Source of the DNA: Cohnella hashimotonis
GTDB taxonomy: Bacteria > Bacillota > Bacilli > Paenibacillales > Paenibacillaceae
DNA length: 64,000 nt
Assembly: GCF_030014955.1 (NCBI RefSeq)
Contig: NZ_JAGRPV010000001.1
Location: 3,782,001 to 3,846,000, forward strand
Reading direction: 5' to 3'
This document shows positions 9,636-18,551 of the stretch, one piece after another. Both the position numbers and the translations under genes were made by a program. The notes beneath the pieces were generated by a model. That model saw nothing but the letters and a program-made list of their open reading frames with translations, was not told where the DNA came from and searched no databases. Numbering within the stretch: position 1 is the first letter of the stretch; each line of letters starts with the position of its first letter.

Positions 9636-9818
9636 TCACTGAACGTCGTTCCAGTGATCCGTATAAGTAGCGATACTCCCCTCGATATCAAATTCATTCG
9701 CATACATCAAGAAACGCACAAGCGACTGGGCGTCATCCGGCTCCTTGAAGCCCCCTCTCACGCTGCTAATGTCCGTCAATACGATAACGCGTGATTTTAC
9801 TTTGTCTAGGAATGGCAT
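9636..9818 (-). pseudogene. Truncated DUF1593 (nucleoside-hydrolase-like) gene, N-terminus only
   Basis: Only 60 codons remain. They match the opening of DUF1593 proteins, a nucleoside-hydrolase-like fold usually several hundred residues long: RVIVLTDISS, then EPDDAQSLVRFLMYANEFDI. The reading then stops at TGA. The start is intact, with an AAGGAGAAGG ribosome site, and a terminator-like hairpin follows. The gene therefore seems to have lost its body by internal deletion, keeping its ends. A functional 60-residue protein is unlikely, because the sugar-binding site and the rest of the fold are missing. Confidence 0.7.
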
Positions 9819-10180
9819 GGTAATCCTTCTCCTTGCTTAAAGAATGGCCTGAATCGGCCGGTAATTGCTTCGTGGAGAACCCCATCCAGATCTTGCCACG
9901 TGCAATGGTCAAGATTGCAAGCGAGATTCAGAAGTAAGATAATAGAGAGAATTGCCTTCCTCGGATACATCTCCCGCTTCCTGCTTCAGCAAAGCGCGAT
10001 TCGCGCCGTCTCAAGCAGGCTGATATTGGACTCCGTCGCACGAGATCAACCGTTTGATATCTATCCTGCGGCTTGATGCTAGCCCCCACGCCATGCTTGT
10101 CCTCTCCCTCGATGACACGAATAACTGTAAAGGAACTATTTTCAAAATACAACCCAGTGTTTGGGAAAAGGGGAGTCGGT
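9819..10180. other. Intergenic region between DUF1593 remnant and AraC gene
   Basis: No gene is supported here. A minus-strand frame at 9928-10152 begins with the protein-like stretch SSFTVIRVIEGEDKHGVG. A second frame continues it with IDIKRLISCDGVQYQPA before stops. This could be a frameshifted gene remnant or chance. The plus-strand promoter of the AraC gene should lie in the right half. Confidence 0.3.
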
Positions 10181-11005
10181 ATGACTTTCTACGATGTACT
10201 GCGAGAGCACCAGTTCGTTTACGAGCGGAAGACGAATCTGGATTATCCCAAAGTGTTCAACTCGCATCTGGGGTACGAGATCGTATGGGTGACGAGCGGC
10301 GTACTTGAAGTCATTCTGAAAAATCACCTGTATCACGTCAAACCCGGCCATATTCTAGTCTTCAATGCCTTGACGATGCACAAGTTTCATGTGCTGGAGC
10401 CGCCGTACGAGCGGCATCTGATCCATTTTCTTCCCAGTATCGTTCCGGAAGGCGCACGCGCCTTGCTGGAACCGCTCGAGCGGCTGGCCTATCCGAACCA
10501 TATGCTTGATTTGCCCGGCGAGCAGGAGCGGCTCGCGGAGCTGTTCGGCAGGATCGGCCGCGAGTACGCGGCCGACGAGTGGCAGCGCAAAGCCGCGCTG
10601 CAGCTTTATTTGCAGGAGCTGCTCCTGCTGATCTCCCGGCAGCTTCGCAAATCTCCCGGGCGTCAGTTGGCAGCCGTGCCGCAAACGGCACGCGACAAGC
10701 TGGTCGGCCAAATCCTGCTGCTGCTCCACGAACGATACCGGGAACCGCTTTCGCTTGATCTCATGGCGGAGGCGCTGCATGTCAGCAAATATTATTTGTG
10801 CCACTTCTTCAAACGGGAGATGGGCACGACGGTGCAAGCGTATATGAAGCAAATTCGCGTCAATGAAGCCAAATCGCTGCTGCTGCACACGGCGTACCCG
10901 ATTCACCTCATTGGCGATCAGGTCGGCTACCAGACGTCATCGCATTTCATCCGCAGCTTCAAGGCGCTTACCGGACTTACGCCTGAGCAGTTTCGGCGAC
11001 GGTAG
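10181..11005 (+). CDS. AraC-family transcriptional regulator with cupin sensor domain
   Basis: The protein is 274 residues from the ATG at 10181, preceded by AAAGGGGAG; an upstream in-frame start lacks a ribosome site. Residues about 20-100 form a cupin-type arabinose-binding-like domain (LYHVKPGHILVFNALTMHKF). Residues about 175-270 hold two AraC HTH motifs, with the usual LSLDLMAEALHVSKYYLCHFFK and a second helix pair ending SHFIRSFKALTG. It is a soluble regulator, likely sensing an imported sugar. It is encoded 109 bases ahead of the GH105 gene on the same strand, so it most likely controls that pair. Confidence 0.9.
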   Translation: MTFYDVLREHQFVYERKTNLDYPKVFNSHLGYEIVWVTSGVLEVILKNHLYHVKPGHILVFNALTMHKFHVLEPPYERHLIHFLPSIVPEGARALLEPLERLAYPNHMLDLPGEQERLAELFGRIGREYAADEWQRKAALQLYLQELLLLISRQLRKSPGRQLAAVPQTARDKLVGQILLLLHERYREPLSLDLMAEALHVSKYYLCHFFKREMGTTVQAYMKQIRVNEAKSLLLHTAYPIHLIGDQVGYQTSSHFIRSFKALTGLTPEQFRRR

Positions 11006-11114
11006 ATGAGACAGCAATTCTGGACGATGAACGCCGCAACGGTGGATGACCGGAAGTGCACGTACTCGGATACAATGGGAGCGATATCACCGACGATCCG
11101 GAGGGTGCGCTGCT

Positions 11115-12239
11115 ATGACATTATCTTATTCCACATTATCGACGTTGGCCGACCGCGTATTTACGTTTATGATCGCCGATCACGGCGGACATGCCGACCC
11201 TGTCATCCGCAATGCCGCAGATTGCCATGCCGGCGATTGGGGCATGGATATTCATCATTGGGACTGGAACCCCGGCGTCGGTCTGATCGCCATGTCGGCC
11301 TATTACGGCGCCGGTCGCGATGAGAAAGTGCAGGCTTGCTTGCGGGAATGGGTGCGCAACAACGCGCATAAACGCAACGACATTCAAGCCGTGAATGCGA
11401 CCGCTCCTTTCTGTATTTTGCCTGATCTGTACTGGTGGACGGAGGATCCCGCTTACAAAGACATGGCCCTGGCATGGGGGGATTGGGTATTGGACCATGC
11501 CCACCGGACGCAAGCCGGAGCGCTGCAGCATACGGTCAATTCCGCAGCGAGCTATGACAAGCTAAAGGACCAGGTGTGGGCCGATACGATCTTCATGGCG
11601 GTGTTGTTCTTGGCGAAGCTAACCCGCCTGACCGGCAACACCGCTTATGTCAGGGAAGCGCTCCGGCAGCTCGAACTGCATCTAGAGGTGCTGCAAGATG
11701 CCGAAACCGGAGTGCTGTTCCACGGCTATGACTGCGCTACGGGCGATCATCTGTCCGGAGCCAGATGGACACGCGGCAATGCCTGGCTTGCGGTCGCTAC
11801 CCCTATGATCGTAGAGGAAGCGCGGAAGGCCGGCGTGTCCGCATCCGCCGCCGTGCTGGATCGTTATGATACGCTCGTGCGCAGTATCGTCAAATACCAA
11901 GCGACCAACGGCCTGTGGCACACCGTGATGGATCGTCCTTCGTTCTATCAGGAATCGTCCGGCAGCGCGGGGATCGCCTGCGGCATCGCCAAAGCGGTGA
12001 AGCTCGGTCTTGTGGAGGCTTCTTATATGCGGTACGCGGAGCTGGGACTGCAAGGCGTCGTCAGCCAAATCGCCGACACCGGCGAAGTGCTGTCCGTGTC
12101 CGGAGGCACCCCCATTATGGACACCATTGAAGATTACAACGAGTTGACTTGTTATGCGACCCTTTACGGTCAAGGACTGACCCTCATGCTGCTTGCCGAA
12201 TTTATGCAGGAAAGGAGCGAACAACGCCATGCCCTCTGA
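11115..12239 (+). CDS. GH105/GH88-type unsaturated glucuronyl or galacturonyl hydrolase
   Basis: The protein is 374 residues from the ATG at 11115 (GGAGGG upstream). It has the (alpha/alpha)6 barrel of the YteR/RhiN group, with WADTIFMAVLFLAKL (Asp about 157) and RWTRGNAWLAVATPM. This family hydrates the 4,5-double bond left by polysaccharide lyases on uronic acids and releases the sugar. There is no signal peptide, so it works in the cytosol on imported lyase products. Its stop overlaps the next start by 11 bases, implying coupled translation. This fits with the lyase-type genes at the left of the window. Confidence 0.9.
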   Translation: MTLSYSTLSTLADRVFTFMIADHGGHADPVIRNAADCHAGDWGMDIHHWDWNPGVGLIAMSAYYGAGRDEKVQACLREWVRNNAHKRNDIQAVNATAPFCILPDLYWWTEDPAYKDMALAWGDWVLDHAHRTQAGALQHTVNSAASYDKLKDQVWADTIFMAVLFLAKLTRLTGNTAYVREALRQLELHLEVLQDAETGVLFHGYDCATGDHLSGARWTRGNAWLAVATPMIVEEARKAGVSASAAVLDRYDTLVRSIVKYQATNGLWHTVMDRPSFYQESSGSAGIACGIAKAVKLGLVEASYMRYAELGLQGVVSQIADTGEVLSVSGGTPIMDTIEDYNELTCYATLYGQGLTLMLLAEFMQERSEQRHAL

Positions 12240-14067
12240 CGCCAAGCTGCGCAAGCAAGCTTATCTTGCCGCTTCCGCCAAGGCCGATCATGCCGGCCAC
12301 CGCTACAAAGTGGCGACTTCCGCCCTCAGCCGGCTTGCCCTCGGACTTCCTGCGGACGAAGAAGCATTCGTCCGGATGCTGGATACGGTCGATCGGCGCG
12401 AAGATTGCAGCGATTTTACCGTGAATGTGATCTTGCGAATGCTGGTTTTGTACGGCGACAGCGCGTTGCTCGGCGAAGCGCTGCTGGAGCGGATTCGGTC
12501 CACCCTTACCGGATTCGAATACTGGTACGATGCCAAAAGGAGCGAGCATTCCGGATCGCAATTTTTTGTCACGGAAAATCATGTCATGCTGTACCGGACT
12601 TGCCAGCTGCTCGCAGCTCAGCTCTACCCGGACGACTGGTTTGCGGCGCATGACCGGTACGGACATGAATTGGCCAAGCCGGCGGCGGTCTTTATCGCCG
12701 ATTGGATTCGGGTGAAGGCGATGGTCGGGTTCAGCGAATGGGATTCGCATTGCTACATGTCTGAAAACTACTTGTCCGTTCTGAACGTATACGATCTGGC
12801 TCATGATGCCGAATTGCGTCTGATGGCCAGTCAATTGCTGGACCTCATGTCGTTCGGGATGGCGGTCAACTCCTATAAGGGCGCTTATAGCTGCACGCAG
12901 GGTCGGACTTATTCGGAAATGATTCTGGAGCCCGCCAACCAGTCGACGCAGCCGCTGCAATATTTGCTGTGGGGCACGGGCGAGCACGCGCGTCATCTTT
13001 TGCACTTAAGCGCTACTGCGCTTTCCACCAGCGGTTACGAGGCGCCCGAAGCTGTCGCTGCCGCTGCTTTGGACACTGCCACAATTGAAAGCCGTGAACA
13101 GCAAAGCTTCGATGTCGAGGATGGCGCGAAGCTGGGAAAAGGCGTTGCGACGGAGGAAGACACGTCCTTCTACTGGCAGAACATGGGCTACACGCACAAG
13201 GACTTAATCCGGACCAATATCGACATGGCGCGTAAATACGGCATTCCCGTCAATCACCAGTTGGAACAGGAAGCCGCTTATTTCGCGCAGTGCCAAGCGG
13301 CCGACATCGAGCCGAAGCCGTGCCGGGGCAGCACCTACTTAAGCCGCGTCAACAAAATCACCCGCCGCACGGGCGATTATATGCTGAGCTGCGCGCAAGA
13401 TTTCCGTAAAGGGGAGAACGGGTTTCAGCAGCATATATGGCAAGCTTCGTTGGACGGGGGCGTGGTCGTGTTCACGAATCATCCGGGTACCGAAAGCGTG
13501 CGGACCGGCAGACCCGACTTGTGGACGGGCAATGACGTGATGCCTCGATCGATCCAACATGGATCCGTTGTCATTTCCATCTATCGGCTGCCTTCCGATG
13601 TGCGCTTGCCGTACACGCATGCCTTCTTCCCCAAGCGCCGGTTCGATGAAGTGCTGGAGCGGGGCGGCTGGCTGTTCGGTCGAAAAGGAGACGGTTATGT
13701 GGCGCTCTACTCCCAGCGCGGGTATCATTGGACGGAACGCTTGCCCGAAGAAGAGGTGCGCTGCGACGTGTTGGATAATGTATGGCTGTGCCGGGCGGGG
13801 CGCCTGGCGGAAGACGGCTCCTTCGAGACGTTCGTGGAACGGTTGCTGCAAGCTGAGCTGAGCGTGAGTGCACAGTCTACTGTGACGTGGCAGGATCCAG
13901 CCTACGGAGCAATCGCCTTCGGCTGGGAAGGCCCGCTGCAAGTGAAAGGCAGCGCCATTCCGTTCGACAATTATCCGCGGTTCGACAATCCGTATTGCCG
14001 GGCGGAGCGATATAGCGGGACGTACGCGATCCGTGCGGACGGACACGAGACGACGTTGCGATTTTAA
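12229..14067 (+). CDS. Uncharacterised alpha-helical protein encoded with GH105
   Basis: The protein is 612 residues from the ATG at 12229 (AGGAAAGGAG upstream). I do not recognise a named family. It has no signal peptide or membrane helix. The first half looks like an alpha/alpha toroid. It has conserved-looking polar and aromatic patches: GFEYWYDAKRSEHSGSQFF, TENHVMLYRTCQLLA, GFSEWDSHCYMSENYLSVLN and GAYSCTQGRTYSEMI. The C-terminal third seems beta-rich. That layout is shared by many lyases and glycosidases. Translational overlap with GH105 suggests it acts on the same cytosolic oligosaccharide, as a lyase or hydrolase. This is inference from context; no catalytic residue is proven. Confidence 0.75.
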   Translation: MPSDAKLRKQAYLAASAKADHAGHRYKVATSALSRLALGLPADEEAFVRMLDTVDRREDCSDFTVNVILRMLVLYGDSALLGEALLERIRSTLTGFEYWYDAKRSEHSGSQFFVTENHVMLYRTCQLLAAQLYPDDWFAAHDRYGHELAKPAAVFIADWIRVKAMVGFSEWDSHCYMSENYLSVLNVYDLAHDAELRLMASQLLDLMSFGMAVNSYKGAYSCTQGRTYSEMILEPANQSTQPLQYLLWGTGEHARHLLHLSATALSTSGYEAPEAVAAAALDTATIESREQQSFDVEDGAKLGKGVATEEDTSFYWQNMGYTHKDLIRTNIDMARKYGIPVNHQLEQEAAYFAQCQAADIEPKPCRGSTYLSRVNKITRRTGDYMLSCAQDFRKGENGFQQHIWQASLDGGVVVFTNHPGTESVRTGRPDLWTGNDVMPRSIQHGSVVISIYRLPSDVRLPYTHAFFPKRRFDEVLERGGWLFGRKGDGYVALYSQRGYHWTERLPEEEVRCDVLDNVWLCRAGRLAEDGSFETFVERLLQAELSVSAQSTVTWQDPAYGAIAFGWEGPLQVKGSAIPFDNYPRFDNPYCRAERYSGTYAIRADGHETTLRF

Positions 14068-14153
14068 TCATACAGTCTCTCTTAACCATAACTAAAGGGG
14101 TAAAGCGTACGGGATTGCAGGTCAGAGCCTGCGTATTCGATGTGGACACTGCA

Positions 14154-15059
14154 TTATTTTGCGGCCTGTTTCCTGGCAAACAACGCCAGTTTGGCATACA
14201 TGTCTTCAAGCGTAAATCGGACGTCGACATTTCGGTAAACTCTGATCAGACGTTCTGCTTGATGATGAACATAATGCATCTCGGGCGTGATTCGCGGCGC
14301 GGGCATCGTAACGAAACCATCCGAGAATTCCAGATCGTCGAGAATGAGACTGACGGCAGGAGAGTCGCCGAGGCCCCAGCACTCGCCTCTTGGCCACCCG
14401 TGCGCGTTGTCGTCATTAAATTGAATGAGCTGCTCGAACAAGTACTTCCCGATCTCGCCGTGCGGACTCACTCTATCTTCCAATTCCGCCAGACTGACTC
14501 TCATCGAGCTGTACACATTTTGCGGTACTTGCCAAAGCGGGATAGGGGAGGCCATCACCACGTTAGCCGCGTGAACGTCATTGCTCAGGTTGAATTCGTG
14601 TCTTCCGTGCGGGTAGGGCCCTCCGCCGATCCATATGGCCGTCAATCGGTCCGCGATGCGAGGCTCCATCAGGTAGGCGGAAGCCAGGTCGGTCAACGGC
14701 CCAAGGAATACGACGAACAGCCGGTGAAGATCGTCCGAGAGCGCCTCGCGGATAATTGCCTCCGCGCCTTCCGAGACGACGGGCGTAAGCTCTTCCTTCA
14801 GCGCGTTTGGCGCCCCTTTATAGACCGGCACTTCTCCGGCATCCCCCATCAGACGAAGAACATGTTTGACTTCGGCGTAGCTTTCCTCCATCGATTCGGT
14901 TGTCCGCCCGGTACCGAAATGCGCCGCGATAATCCCCTTGTGAATGAACATCGGCGTGAGCAACGCATGCACGATCGCGTACTGGTCGTCCGCCTCATTT
15001 TTGGCGTCCGTGTTCATGAGCAGTCTTACTCGTTTCGGTTCCGGCACTTTGAAATTCAT
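14154..15059 (-). CDS. Nucleoside-hydrolase-like protein in sugar operon 2
   Basis: The protein is 301 residues with the inosine-uridine nucleoside hydrolase fold. The metal-binding N-terminal motif is a variant: NTDAKNEADDQYAIVHALL (residues 16-34) instead of DTDxGxDD, with two extra residues between the aspartates. FVVFLGPLTDLA and IWIGGGPYPHGRHEFNLSND match the rest of the active-site loops. Classical members cut N-ribosides. This one ends a polysaccharide operon, so it may act on another glycoside. The ATG has GGGAGCAGGA upstream and lies 51 bases after the YesN gene. Confidence 0.8.
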   Translation of the reverse strand: MNFKVPEPKRVRLLMNTDAKNEADDQYAIVHALLTPMFIHKGIIAAHFGTGRTTESMEESYAEVKHVLRLMGDAGEVPVYKGAPNALKEELTPVVSEGAEAIIREALSDDLHRLFVVFLGPLTDLASAYLMEPRIADRLTAIWIGGGPYPHGRHEFNLSNDVHAANVVMASPIPLWQVPQNVYSSMRVSLAELEDRVSPHGEIGKYLFEQLIQFNDDNAHGWPRGECWGLGDSPAVSLILDDLEFSDGFVTMPAPRITPEMHYVHHQAERLIRVYRNVDVRFTLEDMYAKLALFARKQAAK

Positions 15060-15110
15060 ATCGATCCTGCTCCCGCTTTTGCTTATTATTGAATGGAAAA
15101 CGCTCGTCGT

Positions 15111-16706
15111 TCATTGATTGGACAGATTAACGGTGTCGGCCGGCTGTCTTCTCAGCGCTGTCGGCGAGCACCCTTCGATTTTTTTGAACACCTGCGTGAA
15201 GTAAGAATAGTCCGAGAAACCCACCTGTTCGCTGATTTCATAGATGAGCTCATTCGTGCCCAGGATGAGTTCCTTCGCTTTTTCGATGCGCAAGCGATTG
15301 ATATAATCTTTGAACGCGATACCGAATTCACGTTTGAAGAGGTGACTGAAATAGTTCGGCGTTTTACCGACATGCGCCGCAAGGGTCTCGACCGTGAGCT
15401 CCCGCGTATAGTTTTGGCGGATGAACGCGTCCGCGCGAGCCATATGCGGACTTAGTCCCTTGGACAGGCGCGAGGCCGACTCCTCGAACAACGATACGAC
15501 GCAGGCTTTGAACTCATCGATGAGCAGCCAGCGCTCCTGGCTTTCGATGAACGCGATTCGCTTCTGAATCTGCTCGATGAGATCGGCCGGCAGATGGCGT
15601 GCCGTTACCTTCAGCATCTGCAGCAAGCTGCAGGCGTAAGCGGATACGCTTTTTCTGGCATACGCGCGCTCCTGCTTGAGCCGGTCGAACGCCAGGCTCA
15701 CCGACGCCGCCGCCTCGGCCAGTTCTCCCCGCGACAGCTGCGCTAAAAATGCCGGATTGTCCAGCAATCCGACGATCGCCTTGTCCTCGACGGACGAGGT
15801 CGCATCGTAAATGTGCGCAGCGCTATTCCCCGCGTACAATCTCTTGGCTAACGCCAGACCGGCTTCGCGGTACAGCCGTCCCAGATCCGCCGCACTGCCG
15901 GGACCGCTGATGCCTGCCGAAAAGGAACTCCGGCATAAGGAATGGGCTTCCAGGTTCCACGCCCGGATCAGACCCGCGAGCTCGTTCGCAAAATGCGAAT
16001 AGAACAAATAAGAATTCGTTTTCGTCTGAATGACAAAAACCATCGTCCCCTCTTTGGCGCGTAGGCAAATCCCGCGTTGCGCCAGCTCGCTGGATTGGAA
16101 GAGACGATCGAGTGTATCCATGGCGGCCCTGGTCGCATCCGCGTCGATCGTCCAATTCCCGTCGAGCTCGACGATCAGGCAGACGACTGAATCCGCCACT
16201 TCGAGTCCGAAGTATTGCTTCAACCCTTCAAGGACGACCGTCCGGTCCGTCAGAACGCCCGAGAGCAATTCGTCCGCAAAATTGGCTTTGTACGACGCCA
16301 GGTATTTGTTAAACTCTCGTTCAGACACGCGCTCCCGAATGATCTCCTCCTTGATCCGCTGGATCAAGGCGACTAAATGGCGCGCCCGGATGGGCTTCAT
16401 CTCATAATCTACGGCGTCCAGCTGAATCGCCTTCTTCATGTATTCGAAGTCGCTGTAGCCGCTCAGAATGATGACTCGCGTTTCCGATCTGATCTCCTTG
16501 ATTCGCTTCAATAGCTCGATCCCGTCGATACCGGGCATGCGGACGTCCGTCAGTACAATCTCCGGCAGCCGCTCGTGAAATAGTCGCAGCGCTTCCAGCC
16601 CGTTTGAAGCCGTCATCACCTCTTGAATCCCCAAGGAGGTCCAGTCGATTCCTTGCTCGATCCCCGAACGGATCTGCTCGTCGTCATCTGCGATCAACAG
16701 CTTCAT
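15111..16706 (-). CDS. Response regulator, YesN family (operon 2)
   Basis: The protein is 531 residues. An N-terminal receiver has the acidic pocket DDD (7-9) and phosphoacceptor Asp54 in LTDVRMPGIDG. A middle region of about 270 residues is followed by two AraC HTH motifs at about 425-525 (LTVETLAAHVGKTPNYFSHLF). It starts six bases after its cognate YesM kinase. It probably activates the operon 2 binding-protein promoter and the GH78 promoter, which share a 28-bp element. Confidence 0.93.
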   Translation of the reverse strand: MKLLIADDDEQIRSGIEQGIDWTSLGIQEVMTASNGLEALRLFHERLPEIVLTDVRMPGIDGIELLKRIKEIRSETRVIILSGYSDFEYMKKAIQLDAVDYEMKPIRARHLVALIQRIKEEIIRERVSEREFNKYLASYKANFADELLSGVLTDRTVVLEGLKQYFGLEVADSVVCLIVELDGNWTIDADATRAAMDTLDRLFQSSELAQRGICLRAKEGTMVFVIQTKTNSYLFYSHFANELAGLIRAWNLEAHSLCRSSFSAGISGPGSAADLGRLYREAGLALAKRLYAGNSAAHIYDATSSVEDKAIVGLLDNPAFLAQLSRGELAEAAASVSLAFDRLKQERAYARKSVSAYACSLLQMLKVTARHLPADLIEQIQKRIAFIESQERWLLIDEFKACVVSLFEESASRLSKGLSPHMARADAFIRQNYTRELTVETLAAHVGKTPNYFSHLFKREFGIAFKDYINRLRIEKAKELILGTNELIYEISEQVGFSDYSYFTQVFKKIEGCSPTALRRQPADTVNLSNQ

Positions 16707-16712
16707 CCTTGC

Positions 16713-18443
16713 TCACCTGCCATTTGTCGATTCATCGATCTGAGGGATGCGTACTTCTACTCGGGTACCGATCCCGATTTTACTCGTAAACGTGAGCCCG
16801 TAGGATTGTCCGTAGCTCAGTTTGATACGATCGTCGATATTTTTTAACGCGAATACATGTTTGGCTTCATATTCGCGTTCCATCCGATATCGGATTTGCA
16901 TTTCGTCCGCGCCCGCCCCATTATCGGCTACGATAAAGCGAATTCCATCCGGAATTCGGGTCAGCTCCACCTCGATAAGACCGCCTTCGACCACCTGCTC
17001 CAAGCCGTGAACGATCGCGTTCTCCACCAACGGCTGCAGAATCAGCTTCGGCATTTTGCAGCTCATCAGGCTCGCGTCCATCTCGATGCGGAGCTGGATT
17101 CGGCTGCCGTACTTGTGTTTTTGAATAAACATATAGCTTTCCAGAAAGTCGAGCTCCTGGCGTATCGTAACCAGCGGCTCGCCATTGTTCAGGACATGCC
17201 TGAAGATCTCCGACAGCGCTTCGATTTGTTCGCTGACATCGTAGTTCTTCTTTTTGATCGCCAGCCAATGAATGGAATCCAGCGTATTGTACAAAAAGTG
17301 GGGGTTGATCTGCGATTGCAGCGCGGTGATCTCCGCTTCTCTTTGCTTGATTTTTCCTACGTAGACATCATTGATCGTTTCTTTTAATTGCTCGACCATC
17401 CGCAAAAATCCGTTGCCGATTTCCCCGATCTCATCCTTGGAGTCGATCGCCAGCGAAATATTGAAATTACCGGTCTTCAGTTTTGCCATTTCTTTACGCA
17501 GCTTTTGTAACGGCTTAATCAAGTACTTATGCTGGATGAGCGAGAACAAGAGGCCGAACAGGATGCATAACGAGATGACAACCAGCAGAACCGTATTAAT
17601 CGTCGTAATCAATGTAGAGAAGGACTTCTGCGGAATGGCTTGCACAAGCGTCAAGTTCATTTCTTGTATCGTATAAAATAGAATGATTAAATTCTGACCC
17701 TGGATTCGGGTTGTAAAATAGCCGTCTTTAAGCCGCAACGCCTGCTGGATCGGTTCTACTTTACCGATATCATGGTGAAGAAGCTCCCTCTCCGATGCCG
17801 ACAGAATGAAGCCATTCCGATCGATCAGGTAAATAAAAGAGCCGGCAACCGCGTTCATATTCCTATAAAAATCGTACAGTGTATTTTCGTTGAGCGAAAA
17901 TTTCTCGTACCCGATCGTTCTGCCCAGCTTGTCGAAGTCCATGATCGCCCGATAATAGGAAATCTCGCCTGAAGATGTGGCCCAGAAGCCTTGCCCCTGC
18001 AGCTCCATCGCGCCGCGCTTGTCCGATGGGCTCATCTCGGGCACGTCGATTCCTCGTTTATAAACGAGTTCCCGATCGGCATATAAATGGATGGCATCGT
18101 AATAACGCTTCGAACCGACGACGTCGCCCACGAACGAATCGACGTCTAAATAGCCTTTCTCGTACTCGGACGAGCTCTTGTACCCGCTTTTTACAAATTG
18201 CTGGACCAGGTCATTGGACAAAATACGGACCGAAATGTCGTCCGTATCTTCAGCCAGCATCTCAAAGCTCTGTTTCGTCTGCTTCAGGGTTTGGAGCGCG
18301 CCTTCGCTTGCCTTGTTTAAGGTTAATTCGGCAAATCGGTTATTTAAATAAAATCCGACCAAGATCAAAGGCAGAACGATAAATGTCGCGATACATAGGT
18401 ACAGCTTGACGATGATGGGCATGTCTTTGAACTTCACGGGCAT
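16713..18443 (-). CDS. Sensor histidine kinase, YesM family (operon 2)
   Basis: The protein is 576 residues. TM1 lies at about 14-34, an extracytoplasmic Cache-type domain follows, TM2 is at about 285-308, then a HAMP domain. The His_kinase core has QSQINPHFLYNTLDSIHWLA, and the HATPase domain has LILQPLVENAIVHGLEQ and ADNGAGADEM. It signals to the YesN regulator encoded right after it. It follows the importer genes, so the signal is likely the transported oligosaccharide or its binding protein. Confidence 0.93.
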   Translation of the reverse strand: MPVKFKDMPIIVKLYLCIATFIVLPLILVGFYLNNRFAELTLNKASEGALQTLKQTKQSFEMLAEDTDDISVRILSNDLVQQFVKSGYKSSSEYEKGYLDVDSFVGDVVGSKRYYDAIHLYADRELVYKRGIDVPEMSPSDKRGAMELQGQGFWATSSGEISYYRAIMDFDKLGRTIGYEKFSLNENTLYDFYRNMNAVAGSFIYLIDRNGFILSASERELLHHDIGKVEPIQQALRLKDGYFTTRIQGQNLIILFYTIQEMNLTLVQAIPQKSFSTLITTINTVLLVVISLCILFGLLFSLIQHKYLIKPLQKLRKEMAKLKTGNFNISLAIDSKDEIGEIGNGFLRMVEQLKETINDVYVGKIKQREAEITALQSQINPHFLYNTLDSIHWLAIKKKNYDVSEQIEALSEIFRHVLNNGEPLVTIRQELDFLESYMFIQKHKYGSRIQLRIEMDASLMSCKMPKLILQPLVENAIVHGLEQVVEGGLIEVELTRIPDGIRFIVADNGAGADEMQIRYRMEREYEAKHVFALKNIDDRIKLSYGQSYGLTFTSKIGIGTRVEVRIPQIDESTNGR

Positions 18444-18551
18444 CGCGACCTCGCTCGGGATTTCGCTCTAAAGATACGAATAAAACGGCACCGGACCGCC
18501 GAAGCCGCTTACTCATGATCAGATTAACAACATTCGCTCCCTTCCACAAGC

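Noticed and set aside
9928..10152. Minus-strand 74-codon frame starting at TTG
   Set aside because: The first part looks protein-like, but there is no ribosome site, the frame appears to shift and no family is recognised. It is noted only as a possible remnant.
14125..14140. GCAGG/CCTGC hairpin between convergent genes as a terminator
   Set aside because: The stem has only five pairs and no T tract on either strand.
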